From contig JAHYYJ010000013.1 of the NCBI GenBank assembly GCA_019425015.1, positions 1 through 64,000 on the forward strand: DNA of 64,000 nt. The letters are read 5' to 3'. Made by a program: the position numbers and the translations under genes. Positions within the stretch are counted from its first letter, which is position 1; each line of letters begins with the position of its first letter. This document shows, in pieces, positions 41,843 through 49,832 of the stretch. The notes beneath the pieces were generated by a model. It did no database searches, was not told where the DNA came from, and was given only the letters and a program-made list of their open reading frames with translations. This DNA comes from Collinsella sp. (GTDB taxonomy: Bacteria > Actinomycetota > Coriobacteriia > Coriobacteriales > Coriobacteriaceae).

Positions 41843-42808
41843 TTACTTCAACGACGCAAGAAGGTGTTCGGCGGCACCGATAAGCGGCGCGTCGCCCTCC
41901 AGAGAACCGATGAGGATCGGCGTGTCCTGAAGCGGGTCGAGCGCCTGGCTGGCATAGCCCTCGTGCACCGAGTCCTTCCACGTCTGCGAGCGCCAATCGG
42001 GACCCTGGTGAATCACACCGCCCGAAAGCACGATGACCTCCGGGTCAAGGATATTGGCGAGCGAGCCCAAGCTGGCGCCCAGCGCAAAGCCAGCGTCATG
42101 GATGACCTCGGTTGCCTTTGCGTCGCCCGCGCGGCACAGGTCGTTCACATCGCGACCGACCGAAGGACGGCTGGGGTCGACGCGGCCAAAGCGCTCATCG
42201 TACATACGACCAATGGAAGTGCCCGAAGCGACAGACTCAAGATGGCCGGAACGCCCGCAGGCGCAGGGAATGCCGGCGGCAGCCGAGCACTCGATGTGGC
42301 CCATATGGCCAGCAGCACCATGGAAACCCTGCATTACGCGGCCGTTCTCGACATATGCGCCGCCGATGCCCGTACCGATGCCAAGACACAAGACGGAGAA
42401 CTTGCCCTTGCCGACGCCCCAGTGGGCCTCGCCCAGAGCATGAGCCTGCACGTCGCCTACAACGGCAACAGGAAGACCGAGATCCTCGCGCAGACGCGGC
42501 CCCAACTGAACGCCGGACCAGCCGGGCATAATCTCGTTGGCATACGCGATGGCGCCCGTCTTGGGATCGACGACGCCGGCGGCACCGATACCGACACCGA
42601 GGACCTCGACATCGGGATTCGCCTCAAGAGCGGCCTTGATGGACGCCTCGATACGCTGGAAGACAGCCTCGCCGCCCTCTTGGGCCTCTGTGGGAACCTC
42701 GGCCTCAAATACGGGATGGGGCACGCTGCCGTCAGCCGGATACTCCATAATGGCAGTCGCAATCTTGGTGCCGCCGATATCGACGGAGCAAACGTACTTG
42801 TTCTCCAT
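41843..42808 (-). CDS. nanK: ROK-family sugar kinase, probable N-acetylmannosamine kinase
   Basis: A 321-residue kinase of the ROK family. The ATP site is SVDIGGTKIATAI. The ROK signature region GHMGHIECSAAAGIPCACGRSGHLES is intact except that the last zinc cysteine (usually GC.E) is histidine (split: GHMGHIECSAAAGIP and CACGRSGHLES). Location between NanA-like and NanE genes suggests it phosphorylates ManNAc; sequence alone would not separate it from glucokinase. AAGGAG precedes the ATG at 42808. Confidence 0.85.
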   Translation of the reverse strand: MENKYVCSVDIGGTKIATAIMEYPADGSVPHPVFEAEVPTEAQEGGEAVFQRIEASIKAALEANPDVEVLGVGIGAAGVVDPKTGAIAYANEIMPGWSGVQLGPRLREDLGLPVAVVGDVQAHALGEAHWGVGKGKFSVLCLGIGTGIGGAYVENGRVMQGFHGAAGHMGHIECSAAAGIPCACGRSGHLESVASGTSIGRMYDERFGRVDPSRPSVGRDVNDLCRAGDAKATEVIHDAGFALGASLGSLANILDPEVIVLSGGVIHQGPDWRSQTWKDSVHEGYASQALDPLQDTPILIGSLEGDAPLIGAAEHLLASLK

Positions 42809-42885
42809 GTCGCTCTCCTTAGGAGATAAAAACAACTACAGGAAATGCGCCGTCAGGCTAGCCGTCACAGCGCAGTAAAGGTTAT

Positions 42886-42973
42886 CCAGGTGCCCGAGAT
42901 CGCCGAGAAACCGTGTGGCCATTGACCTAATGGGTCATGGCCACACGGTTGAACGGCGAGGTCGGGTGCCTGG
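42886..42973 (-). repeat. Long imperfect palindrome between nanA and nanK
   Basis: Two 36-base arms (42886-42921 with 42938-42973) include 16 perfectly paired inner bases (CAACCGTGTGGCCA type) and a short TGACC/GGGTCA top. It begins 8 bases after the nanA stop. The conserved loops of families A, B and C are absent. Candidate terminator or mRNA-processing structure. Confidence 0.65.
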
Positions 42974-42980
42974 GAAAGCT

Positions 42981-43901
42981 TTACAGGAGACCGTTGTCCT
43001 GGAGGACCTTCTTAATCGCCTCGACGTTCTCGCCGGTCATGGCCTTCACCGGGCGCGGCATGGTCGGGCTGTCGAAGATGCCCATGAGGTTCATAGCGGT
43101 CTTGAAGGCACCAACGCCGCCGGCATAGCCCTGAACGCCCGAGGTGACATCCCAGATGTGGGAGATCTCGTTGAGGCGATCCTGCTCGGCCTTGACGGTA
43201 GCCCAGTCGCCGGCCTGAGCGGCCTTCCACTGACGCACGTAGCCCTCGGGCTCAACGTTGGCGAGACCCGGGACGGAACCGTCGGCGCCACCGAGGTAGG
43301 CGCCGTCGACAACAACCTCGTGACCGGTGAGGATGCTCATCGGGTGGCCGTTCTTCTCGTTCTCCTGAACGAGATAGCGGAACGAGATGTCATCGCCCGA
43401 GGAATCCTTGACGCCGGCCAGGACGCCCTCGGCGCCGAGCTTGGCAAGGAGCTTCCAGGGGAGCTTGGTGTGGACGCACACGGGGATGTCGTAGGCAAAG
43501 ATGGGCAGGTCGAGTTCCTCGTGCAGGATGCGGAAGTGCTCCTCGACCTCGGTCATGCCCTGCAGGGCATAGAACGGGCAGGTGGCGACAAGCGCGTCGG
43601 CGCCCAGCTCCTGGGCGACCTTGCCGTGCTCGATCATGCGCTCGGTCTCGGTGTCGATGATGCCGACCAGAACAGGCACGCGGTGATCGACGATGCGCAC
43701 GGCCTCGGCGATGATCTGACGACGACGCTCGTCGGTGGAGAAGACGACCTCGCCCGAGGAGCCCAGGAAGAACAGGCCATCGACGCCGGCATCGATCATG
43801 CGGTTGATGCTGCGCTCAAAGGAAGCAACGTCGAGCTGGTGGTCTTCGGTATCGGGAACAACAACGGGAGGGATAACGCCGGTGAATTTCTGAGTTGCCA
43901 C
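42981..43901 (-). CDS. nanA: DapA-family aldolase, probable N-acetylneuraminate lyase
   Basis: A 306-residue TIM-barrel lyase of the DHDPS/NAL family. Motifs are GSSGEVVFST (most sialate lyases have GSTGE), the FAYDIPV tyrosine and the Schiff-base lysine in LAGVKDSSGDD. The genomic context (nanE, ROK kinase, transporter) favours cleavage of sialic acid to ManNAc and pyruvate, but other 2-keto acid substrates are possible. The start is GTG at 43901, with AAGGAG six bases upstream. Confidence 0.83.
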   Translation of the reverse strand: MATQKFTGVIPPVVVPDTEDHQLDVASFERSINRMIDAGVDGLFFLGSSGEVVFSTDERRRQIIAEAVRIVDHRVPVLVGIIDTETERMIEHGKVAQELGADALVATCPFYALQGMTEVEEHFRILHEELDLPIFAYDIPVCVHTKLPWKLLAKLGAEGVLAGVKDSSGDDISFRYLVQENEKNGHPMSILTGHEVVVDGAYLGGADGSVPGLANVEPEGYVRQWKAAQAGDWATVKAEQDRLNEISHIWDVTSGVQGYAGGVGAFKTAMNLMGIFDSPTMPRPVKAMTGENVEAIKKVLQDNGLL

Positions 43902-43969
43902 AAGAATCTCCTTAGTTGTCTGGCGGGCGACCCTATGCCACCCACTCTTGTTGGCAGTGTCCAGGCCGT

Positions 43970-44821
43970 CTAGGCCAAAGAACACGGGTAGAACGTTTGG
44001 TTAAAGAAGTCGACGACTTCGTTTTCGAACGCATTGATGCGCTCGTGAGCGTATTTGGCATAGATGATATGCCTCCGGTCACACTCAAGACCGTTGAACA
44101 CGGCAAACTGGCCCTTGGGGTCGCTCACGGTATCCATAAGCGATGTGCCCATGAGCACCGAGCCGCGCACCCGAGACGACAGCGCCTCGAGGCCACCGGG
44201 CAGCGGGTTGGCAACCGCCGTGCAGGCGAGGCCCTGCTCATCCAGAGCAGAAACCGCCAGCGCGACTCCGCCGCCAAGGCCCTCGCCCCATGCAAAGATG
44301 CGGTCGGGGTCCATGCCATCAAGATTGCGCGCAACCTTCGCCATCGCGCAACCCCAACGGACGCGCTCGACAAAAGCGGGCGAAGCAATCCCCCGCTGCA
44401 GGTCGTCCGCACCAGCGACATCGTCATCCAGCGCGAGGACGGCATACCCCATGGCGGCAAATCTCGTCATGTGATGCCAGCCGCGCACAGGCCGATCGAT
44501 GTCGTGGAACATCAGGCACAGCGGCACGCGCTCAGATACTCGGGCACGACCAACAGGCTCAATCAAGCGAGCGTGGACCGCATCGTCACCGAGCTCAAAG
44601 GAAACCTCCGAGTAACGAGCGCAGGGGTTAACAAAGTCAATCGCCGTAATGGCCAGGCCTTGAATCTCAAGATTCGAAGCGCATGTCTCTAAATCAGAAA
44701 CATCTGCTTGGACATCACCGTGCCAGTCCCGATATTCTGCGAGCCTTGACGAAACCGTTCCAGGAATTCCCACGAGCCCGGGGACTATCAGCTCGTCAAC
44801 ATTGCTCTCGCACTTAGACAT
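43970..44821 (-). CDS. CE7/acetyl-xylan-esterase-like protein lacking the catalytic Ser
   Basis: A 283-residue alpha/beta-hydrolase related to the intact esterase encoded just upstream. The nucleophile elbow, normally GxSxG, reads WGEGLGGG with Gly181 at the serine position. The acid (GTSLMDTVSD) and the histidine region (YAHERINAF) remain. Loss of the nucleophile predicts no classical esterase activity. It may be a binding partner or a diverged enzyme. Its start overlaps the end of the upstream esterase by 8 bases, implying coupled translation. Confidence 0.75.
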   Translation of the reverse strand: MSKCESNVDELIVPGLVGIPGTVSSRLAEYRDWHGDVQADVSDLETCASNLEIQGLAITAIDFVNPCARYSEVSFELGDDAVHARLIEPVGRARVSERVPLCLMFHDIDRPVRGWHHMTRFAAMGYAVLALDDDVAGADDLQRGIASPAFVERVRWGCAMAKVARNLDGMDPDRIFAWGEGLGGGVALAVSALDEQGLACTAVANPLPGGLEALSSRVRGSVLMGTSLMDTVSDPKGQFAVFNGLECDRRHIIYAKYAHERINAFENEVVDFFNQTFYPCSLA

Positions 44822-45791
44822 GAGCCTCCCCTCCCTCGCAGAAAAACGGAATGATCAGATCATCAAAGTCCTGAATCTCCTCGTGGCCAAAGCCCTCAAA
44901 GAACTCATGACGCTTATCGCAGGACAGGTTGTTGTACACCGCAAACTGCGTCGCCGGCGGACAGACGATATCGGCCGTGCCCGTGCCAAACAGAACAGGG
45001 CATTTGACCATGGGGGCAAAGTTCTTGGAATCGAAGTACGCCAGCTTGGCATAGGCTTCCTCGATACGAGTCGAGTCCTCGTCAAACCAACGCGACCAAT
45101 AGCGCAGACCCTCGTAGGCAATATCGTCGGCATCCAGATCCCAAACCAGGCGGAAGTCCGATAAGAAGGGATAGAGGATAGCCGCGCGGTCAACCAAATC
45201 GCTATTGAGCGCGCAGGTTGCAATACCCAAACCGCCGCCCTGCGATGCGCCGTTCACAAATACGCGGGTAAGATCGATGCCCTCGAGCTCGCGAACGATA
45301 CGGCACAAAATGCGGATATCCTGGTGTAGGCGGACATAGTAGAGGTTGGCCGGGTCGCCGTCGATACCGGCGACGATATGGCCCGCGACCGTCGTGCCCT
45401 CAAATCCACCAATATCCTCGGAGGGACCACCCTGGCCGGGGCAATCGAGGGCGATGAGCGCCATGCCCATGCCCGCAAACGACGCCTGCTCAAACCAGCT
45501 GCGGCTCGCACCCGGATATCCATGGAACTGAAGCACCAACGGCATGGGCTCCTCCGAGACCGGCTTGAGGTACTTGGCATGCAGGCGTGCACCACACATG
45601 CCGGTATACCAGAGGTCGAAAAACCGACAGGTCGCGGAATCCGCAACCGAAGCCGTCTCGATCGCATAGTCAAGCCCGACGGCGTCGGCCTCAGCCATGC
45701 GATCCTTCCAAAAGAGATCGAAATCTGATGGACGGGGCATGGCGCCTCGATATTCACCAAATTGATGTTGTAGCTCCTGAGCACTTGGCAT
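44814..45791 (-). CDS. Acetyl xylan esterase / cephalosporin-C deacetylase family (CE7)
   Basis: A 325-residue alpha/beta-hydrolase that removes acetyl groups from sugars. The triad is visible: Ser183 in NGASQGGGLG, Asp in GTGTADIVCPP and His in EGFGHEEIQDF. The oxyanion region is FHGYPGASRSW. In a sialic-acid locus it could deacetylate O-acetylated sialic acids after import (no signal peptide). The start ATG at 45791 is assigned with a weak ribosome site. Confidence 0.88.
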   Translation of the reverse strand: MPSAQELQHQFGEYRGAMPRPSDFDLFWKDRMAEADAVGLDYAIETASVADSATCRFFDLWYTGMCGARLHAKYLKPVSEEPMPLVLQFHGYPGASRSWFEQASFAGMGMALIALDCPGQGGPSEDIGGFEGTTVAGHIVAGIDGDPANLYYVRLHQDIRILCRIVRELEGIDLTRVFVNGASQGGGLGIATCALNSDLVDRAAILYPFLSDFRLVWDLDADDIAYEGLRYWSRWFDEDSTRIEEAYAKLAYFDSKNFAPMVKCPVLFGTGTADIVCPPATQFAVYNNLSCDKRHEFFEGFGHEEIQDFDDLIIPFFCEGGEAHV

Positions 45792-45871
45792 GGCTCGTGA
45801 ACCCAACCTTTCGAAATCGCAACGGAGGTGCACCCGGCAAGGGAACCGGGCGCACGGGAGGGAAAGCGAGA

Positions 45872-46699
45872 CTACTCGCCGAGCTTGGGATGCAGCAGCG
45901 ACGGCGCAGCGCCGAGCAGCATCTTGGTGTAAGGATCCTGCGGGTGCTGGAAGACCTGCTTGGCCTCGCCCTGCTCGACGATCTTGCCGCCATTCATAAC
46001 GATGATGTCGTCAGAGATATAGCGGACCGTCTGGATGTCATGGCTGATGAACACCATGGCCAGGCCGAGCTCCTTCTTAAGGTCGGTCAGCAGGTTCAGA
46101 ATCTGCGCGCGGACCGAAACGTCCAGAGCCGAGGTGGGCTCGTCGGCGATGATGGCATCGGGGTTCAGCGACAGGGCACGGGCAATTGCGACGCGCTGGC
46201 GCTGGCCGCCCGAAAGCTGGCCGGGAAGAACCTCGGCGGCGGAGCTGGGCAGGCCAGTGAGCTCCAGGAGTTCCTTGACGCGCTTCTCCTGCTCGGCTTC
46301 GGTGCCCAAGTTATGGACGCGCATGGGGTCGAGCAGCTGCTCACGAACGACCATGCGGGGGTTGAGCGCCGTGGCCGGGTTCTGGAACACGACCGAGATG
46401 ACGCGACCCATGTGGCGACGGTCCTCGGCGGTACGTTTGGTAACGTCCTTGCCCTTAAAGTAGACCTTGCCGCTCGTGGGGGCCTGCAGGCCGCACATGA
46501 CGTTGGCGGTGGTGGACTTACCGCAACCGGACTCGCCGACGATGCCGATCGTCTGACCGGGCATGAGCTTAATCGTTACACCCTGGACGGCGTGAACCAG
46601 GTTGGGGTGCAGAATCGAGCCGGTACGGGTCCTAAAGGTGACGTGGACGTCATCAAGGAAGATGATCGGCTCGACGCCGTTGACTGCGGTCTCGCTCAT
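45872..46699 (-). CDS. Dipeptide-family ABC transporter ATPase (DppF/OppF type)
   Basis: A 275-residue ATPase. Walker A is GESGCGKSTTA, the signature LSGGQRQRVAIARA, Walker B AIIADEPTSALD and the switch FISHDIQTV. It is shorter than OppF and lacks the cysteine-containing oligopeptide extension. GGAGG lies about nine bases before the ATG at 46699, immediately after the stop of the fused permease-ATPase. It should pair with the ATPase half of that fusion. Confidence 0.92.
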   Translation of the reverse strand: MSETAVNGVEPIIFLDDVHVTFRTRTGSILHPNLVHAVQGVTIKLMPGQTIGIVGESGCGKSTTANVMCGLQAPTSGKVYFKGKDVTKRTAEDRRHMGRVISVVFQNPATALNPRMVVREQLLDPMRVHNLGTEAEQEKRVKELLELTGLPSSAAEVLPGQLSGGQRQRVAIARALSLNPDAIIADEPTSALDVSVRAQILNLLTDLKKELGLAMVFISHDIQTVRYISDDIIVMNGGKIVEQGEAKQVFQHPQDPYTKMLLGAAPSLLHPKLGE

Positions 46700-48715
46700 C
46701 TACATCACCTCCGCGTGAGGGGTCAAACCATTTGCCTTGAGCACCTCGTCGGGGAGCTCGGAATAGAAGTGCTCGGTGCCGGGCACGCGCTTGAAGACCG
46801 GACGGGTGTCCAGGCCAATGCGCGGATGGCTCGAGCGGGGCGCGAAGCGATCGCCCTTGGGGAAATCGCGCGGGCTCGGAACGGCGCCGGGCACCTGGTG
46901 CAGACGGCCCGAACCGCTCTCGATGGACAGAACGGAGCCCAGAAGACCGCGGGTGTACTCGTGGATCGGGTTAGTGAGCAGCTCCTTGGTGGGTGCCTGC
47001 TCGATGACCTGACCGGCGTACATAACCGTGATGTTATGGGCGACCTCGGCGACCAGCGCCAGGTCATGCGAGACGAAGATCATGGCAAAGCCGAGCTTGG
47101 CCTGAAGGTCGTTGAGCAGCTTGATGACCTGCTTCTGGACGGTAACGTCCAGAGCGGTCGTGGGCTCGTCGCAGATGACCAGCTTGGGGTCGCGGGTAAG
47201 GGCCATAGCGATCAGAACACGCTGACGCTGACCACCAGAAAGCTCATGCGGGTAGCTCTCGAGCGTACGCTTGGGGTCGAGGCCCACGAGCTCCAGGAGT
47301 TCCTCGGCGCTGCGGGTGCCGCCGCGCTTGGTGAGCTGCTTCATCTGGGCAGAGATGAGCATGGAGGGGTTGAGCGAGGACAGGGCGTCCTGATAGACCA
47401 TAGCGATATCGGTACCGCGCAGGCCGAACCACTCCTTCTTGCTCATCTTGAGCAGGTCGCGGCCCTCCCAGAGGACCTCGCCGGAAAGGTGCTCGTCATC
47501 GTCGGTCAGGCCCATGATGGCCAGCGTGGTGATGGACTTACCGCAACCGGACTCGCCCACCAGGCCCATGGTCTGACCAGGACGGACGTCAAAGTTGACA
47601 TGGTCGACGACATTGATATCGCCGTGGTGCTCAAACTGAATGCAGAAGTCACGGACCGAGAGAATCGGTTCGACAGACTCGTCGGGCACATGGCGATCGT
47701 CACGCTTGAGCTCGACATCGCGCAGGGCGCCAAGGCGAGCGGAGAGGGACTGGGCCTGCTCCTTGTAGGCGCGAACGGGGTCGGAGACCAGCAGGTCGGC
47801 CTCGCGACGCTTGGAGGAATCGGTCGGATCCAGGGCGGCGGAGGGAGCAGCGGCCATGGCGTCGGTAATGCCCTCGGAGAGGATGTTGAGCGCCAAGCAG
47901 GTGATCATGATGGCCAGGCCCGGGAACAACGCCTGCCACCAACGGCCGGCGAGCACGCCGCCGCGGGCGTCGGCGAGGATGTTGCCCCAGGTAGCGGTGG
48001 GCTCCTGGATACCAGCGCCGATGAAGGTCAGCGAGGCCTCGAAGATGATGGCGTCGGCGACCAGGGTAACGGTGAAGACCATGATCGGGGCGATGCAGTT
48101 ACGCAGAACATGCTTGATCAAAATCCACGGAGCCTTGGCGCCGGAAACGATGACCGCGCGGACATAGTCCTCTCCGTACTCGGACACGATGTTGGCGCGC
48201 ACGATACGGGCAATCTGCGGAGTGTACATAAAGCCGATAGCGAAGATGATCGACGGCACGGAGTTGCCCAGGATGGAGACGAAGACGGCCGCGAGGGCGA
48301 TACCCGGGATAGACATGATGATGTCCAGGATACGCATGATCGTCTCGGAAACGGCCTTGCGCGAAACCGCCGCAAGGGCGCCCACGACCGAGCCGCAGAC
48401 CAGAGCCATGGCAGTGGCGCCAAAGCCGATGATCAGCGAGTAACGACCACCGTAGAGCATGCGCGACAGAATGTCGCGACCCTTATCGTCGGTACCGAAG
48501 ATAAATCCGTTGCCGGGAGCCTGGCGAGCCGTAAAGATCTCGACCGGGCTATAGGGGGCAAGAAGGGGCGCCAGAATCGCAGTCAGGGCGACCAGCACCA
48601 ACACGACGGCGGCAATCTTAGAAGACAGCGTCATCTTCTTCCAGCCACCGAGCTTGAGCCCCTTGGAGGCAGCCTTCTCGAGCTGCTCGGTTTGCTTCTC
48701 TCGAATCTTTACCAT
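46700..48715 (-). CDS. Permease-ATPase fusion (DppC-DppD) of dipeptide-family ABC transporter
   Basis: A 671-residue fusion. Residues about 1-295 are an OppC-type permease (helix IAAVVLVLVALTAILAPLLA; coupling region RAVIVSGAKAPWILIKHVLRN). After a linker, residues about 345-600 are an OppD-type ATPase with Walker A GESGCGKSITT, signature LSGGQRQRVLIAMA and Walker B VICDEPTTALD. The C-terminal extension has PKGDRFAPRS in place of the usual cysteine motif. Fused permease-ATPase subunits occur in a minority of peptide-type importers. It starts 3 bases after the permease stop. Confidence 0.92.
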   Translation of the reverse strand: MVKIREKQTEQLEKAASKGLKLGGWKKMTLSSKIAAVVLVLVALTAILAPLLAPYSPVEIFTARQAPGNGFIFGTDDKGRDILSRMLYGGRYSLIIGFGATAMALVCGSVVGALAAVSRKAVSETIMRILDIIMSIPGIALAAVFVSILGNSVPSIIFAIGFMYTPQIARIVRANIVSEYGEDYVRAVIVSGAKAPWILIKHVLRNCIAPIMVFTVTLVADAIIFEASLTFIGAGIQEPTATWGNILADARGGVLAGRWWQALFPGLAIMITCLALNILSEGITDAMAAAPSAALDPTDSSKRREADLLVSDPVRAYKEQAQSLSARLGALRDVELKRDDRHVPDESVEPILSVRDFCIQFEHHGDINVVDHVNFDVRPGQTMGLVGESGCGKSITTLAIMGLTDDDEHLSGEVLWEGRDLLKMSKKEWFGLRGTDIAMVYQDALSSLNPSMLISAQMKQLTKRGGTRSAEELLELVGLDPKRTLESYPHELSGGQRQRVLIAMALTRDPKLVICDEPTTALDVTVQKQVIKLLNDLQAKLGFAMIFVSHDLALVAEVAHNITVMYAGQVIEQAPTKELLTNPIHEYTRGLLGSVLSIESGSGRLHQVPGAVPSPRDFPKGDRFAPRSSHPRIGLDTRPVFKRVPGTEHFYSELPDEVLKANGLTPHAEVM

Positions 48716-48718
48716 AAT

Positions 48719-49675
48719 CTACACCGTCCTGATGCGCGGGTTGATGAGCAGGTAGAGCATGTCAACCACGATGTTGATGATGATGAAGGCAAGAGCAACG
48801 ACGATGACGACGCCCTGAACCAGGTTCGCCTCGTTGCCCTGAACGCCCTGCAGGATCGCGGTGCCCATGCCGGGGAGGTTGAAGATAACCTCGATGACGA
48901 CGGCGCCGCCCATGAGGTAGCCGATCTTAAGACCGAGGGTGGTGACCGGGGTGATCAGCGCATTGCGAAGTACGTTGATGCCGACGACGACCTTCTCGGG
49001 AACGCCGGCGCCGCGAGCCATACGGACATAGTCCTTGTCGAGCTCCTCGACCATGGCGGTACGCACGATACGAGTCATCTGGCCCGTCAGCGGAAATGCC
49101 AAGGCGACGGCGGGCATGATCATACGTCCCAGATAGCCAACCGGATTCGTGGTGAAGTGAGGCAGAGCACCCGATGCCGGAAGCACCTTAAGGTAGGAAG
49201 AGAACAGCAGGATCAACAGAACGGCAAGCCAGAACGACGGGGTTGCCAAGCCGGCGATGGAAAAGACGCGGATCACTTGATCCGGCCATTTGTCGCGATA
49301 CAGTGCCGCGATGACGCCGAGTAAAAACGAAACGACCGCACCGATGGCAAGGCCGATGAAGGTCAGCTGCATCGTGACGGGCAAGGCCGTGGAGATGCGC
49401 TTGGCAACGGAGTTGCGAGCAGCACCATAGGTGCCCATGTCGCCATGAATCAAATCGCCCATATAGCGCACGTAGCGCACGGGCCAGGGGTCGTCCAGAC
49501 CATACTTCTCATGGTACTCGGCAACCGCCTCGGGCGAGGCACCGTCACCCAACGCCGTGTAGGCGGGGTCGGTCTTGGAGAACGACATAAGGAAGAACAC
49601 CAGGACGGTGACGCCCAATGCCATGATCGGCAGCGCCACAAGACGCCTTCCAATCAAACGTAGCAAGTTGTTCAC
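48719..49675 (-). CDS. Dipeptide-family ABC transporter permease (DppB type)
   Basis: A 318-residue permease with the N-terminal signature NLLRLIGRRLVALPIMALGV and a C-terminal transport domain (MARGAGVPEKVVVGINVLRN). I start at GTG 49675, preceded by AAAGGGGAG. It partners with the downstream permease-ATPase fusion and the upstream binding protein. Confidence 0.93.
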   Translation of the reverse strand: MNNLLRLIGRRLVALPIMALGVTVLVFFLMSFSKTDPAYTALGDGASPEAVAEYHEKYGLDDPWPVRYVRYMGDLIHGDMGTYGAARNSVAKRISTALPVTMQLTFIGLAIGAVVSFLLGVIAALYRDKWPDQVIRVFSIAGLATPSFWLAVLLILLFSSYLKVLPASGALPHFTTNPVGYLGRMIMPAVALAFPLTGQMTRIVRTAMVEELDKDYVRMARGAGVPEKVVVGINVLRNALITPVTTLGLKIGYLMGGAVVIEVIFNLPGMGTAILQGVQGNEANLVQGVVIVVALAFIIINIVVDMLYLLINPRIRTV

Positions 49676-49736
49676 GTTCTCTCCCCTTTCTTTTGTCGGT
49701 AGGACCAACTGGTATATGAGTACGGATACTCATTAC

Positions 49737-49770
49737 AAGACCCGGGCGACATCGTTGCCGCCCGGGTCTT
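49737..49770 (-). terminator. Intercistronic stem-loop between binding protein and permease
   Basis: A 12-bp perfect stem AAGACCCGGGCG / CGCCCGGGTCTT (49737-49748 with 49759-49770) with a 10-base loop and no strong T run on the minus strand. The position mirrors the stem-loop in the opp operon at 31677-31704. Confidence 0.6.
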
Positions 49771-49832
49771 TGTTTCAACTATGAGGATACGGTCCCAACG
49801 ACCGACATCCTGCATACAGACTCAAGCGAGCC

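Noticed and set aside
45587..49324. A 1245-codon open frame on the plus strand, antisense to the nan transporter genes
   Set aside because: It mirrors genuine ABC transporter genes on the other strand. Such long open frames are expected opposite GC-rich genes, and it has no ribosome site or recognisable domain.
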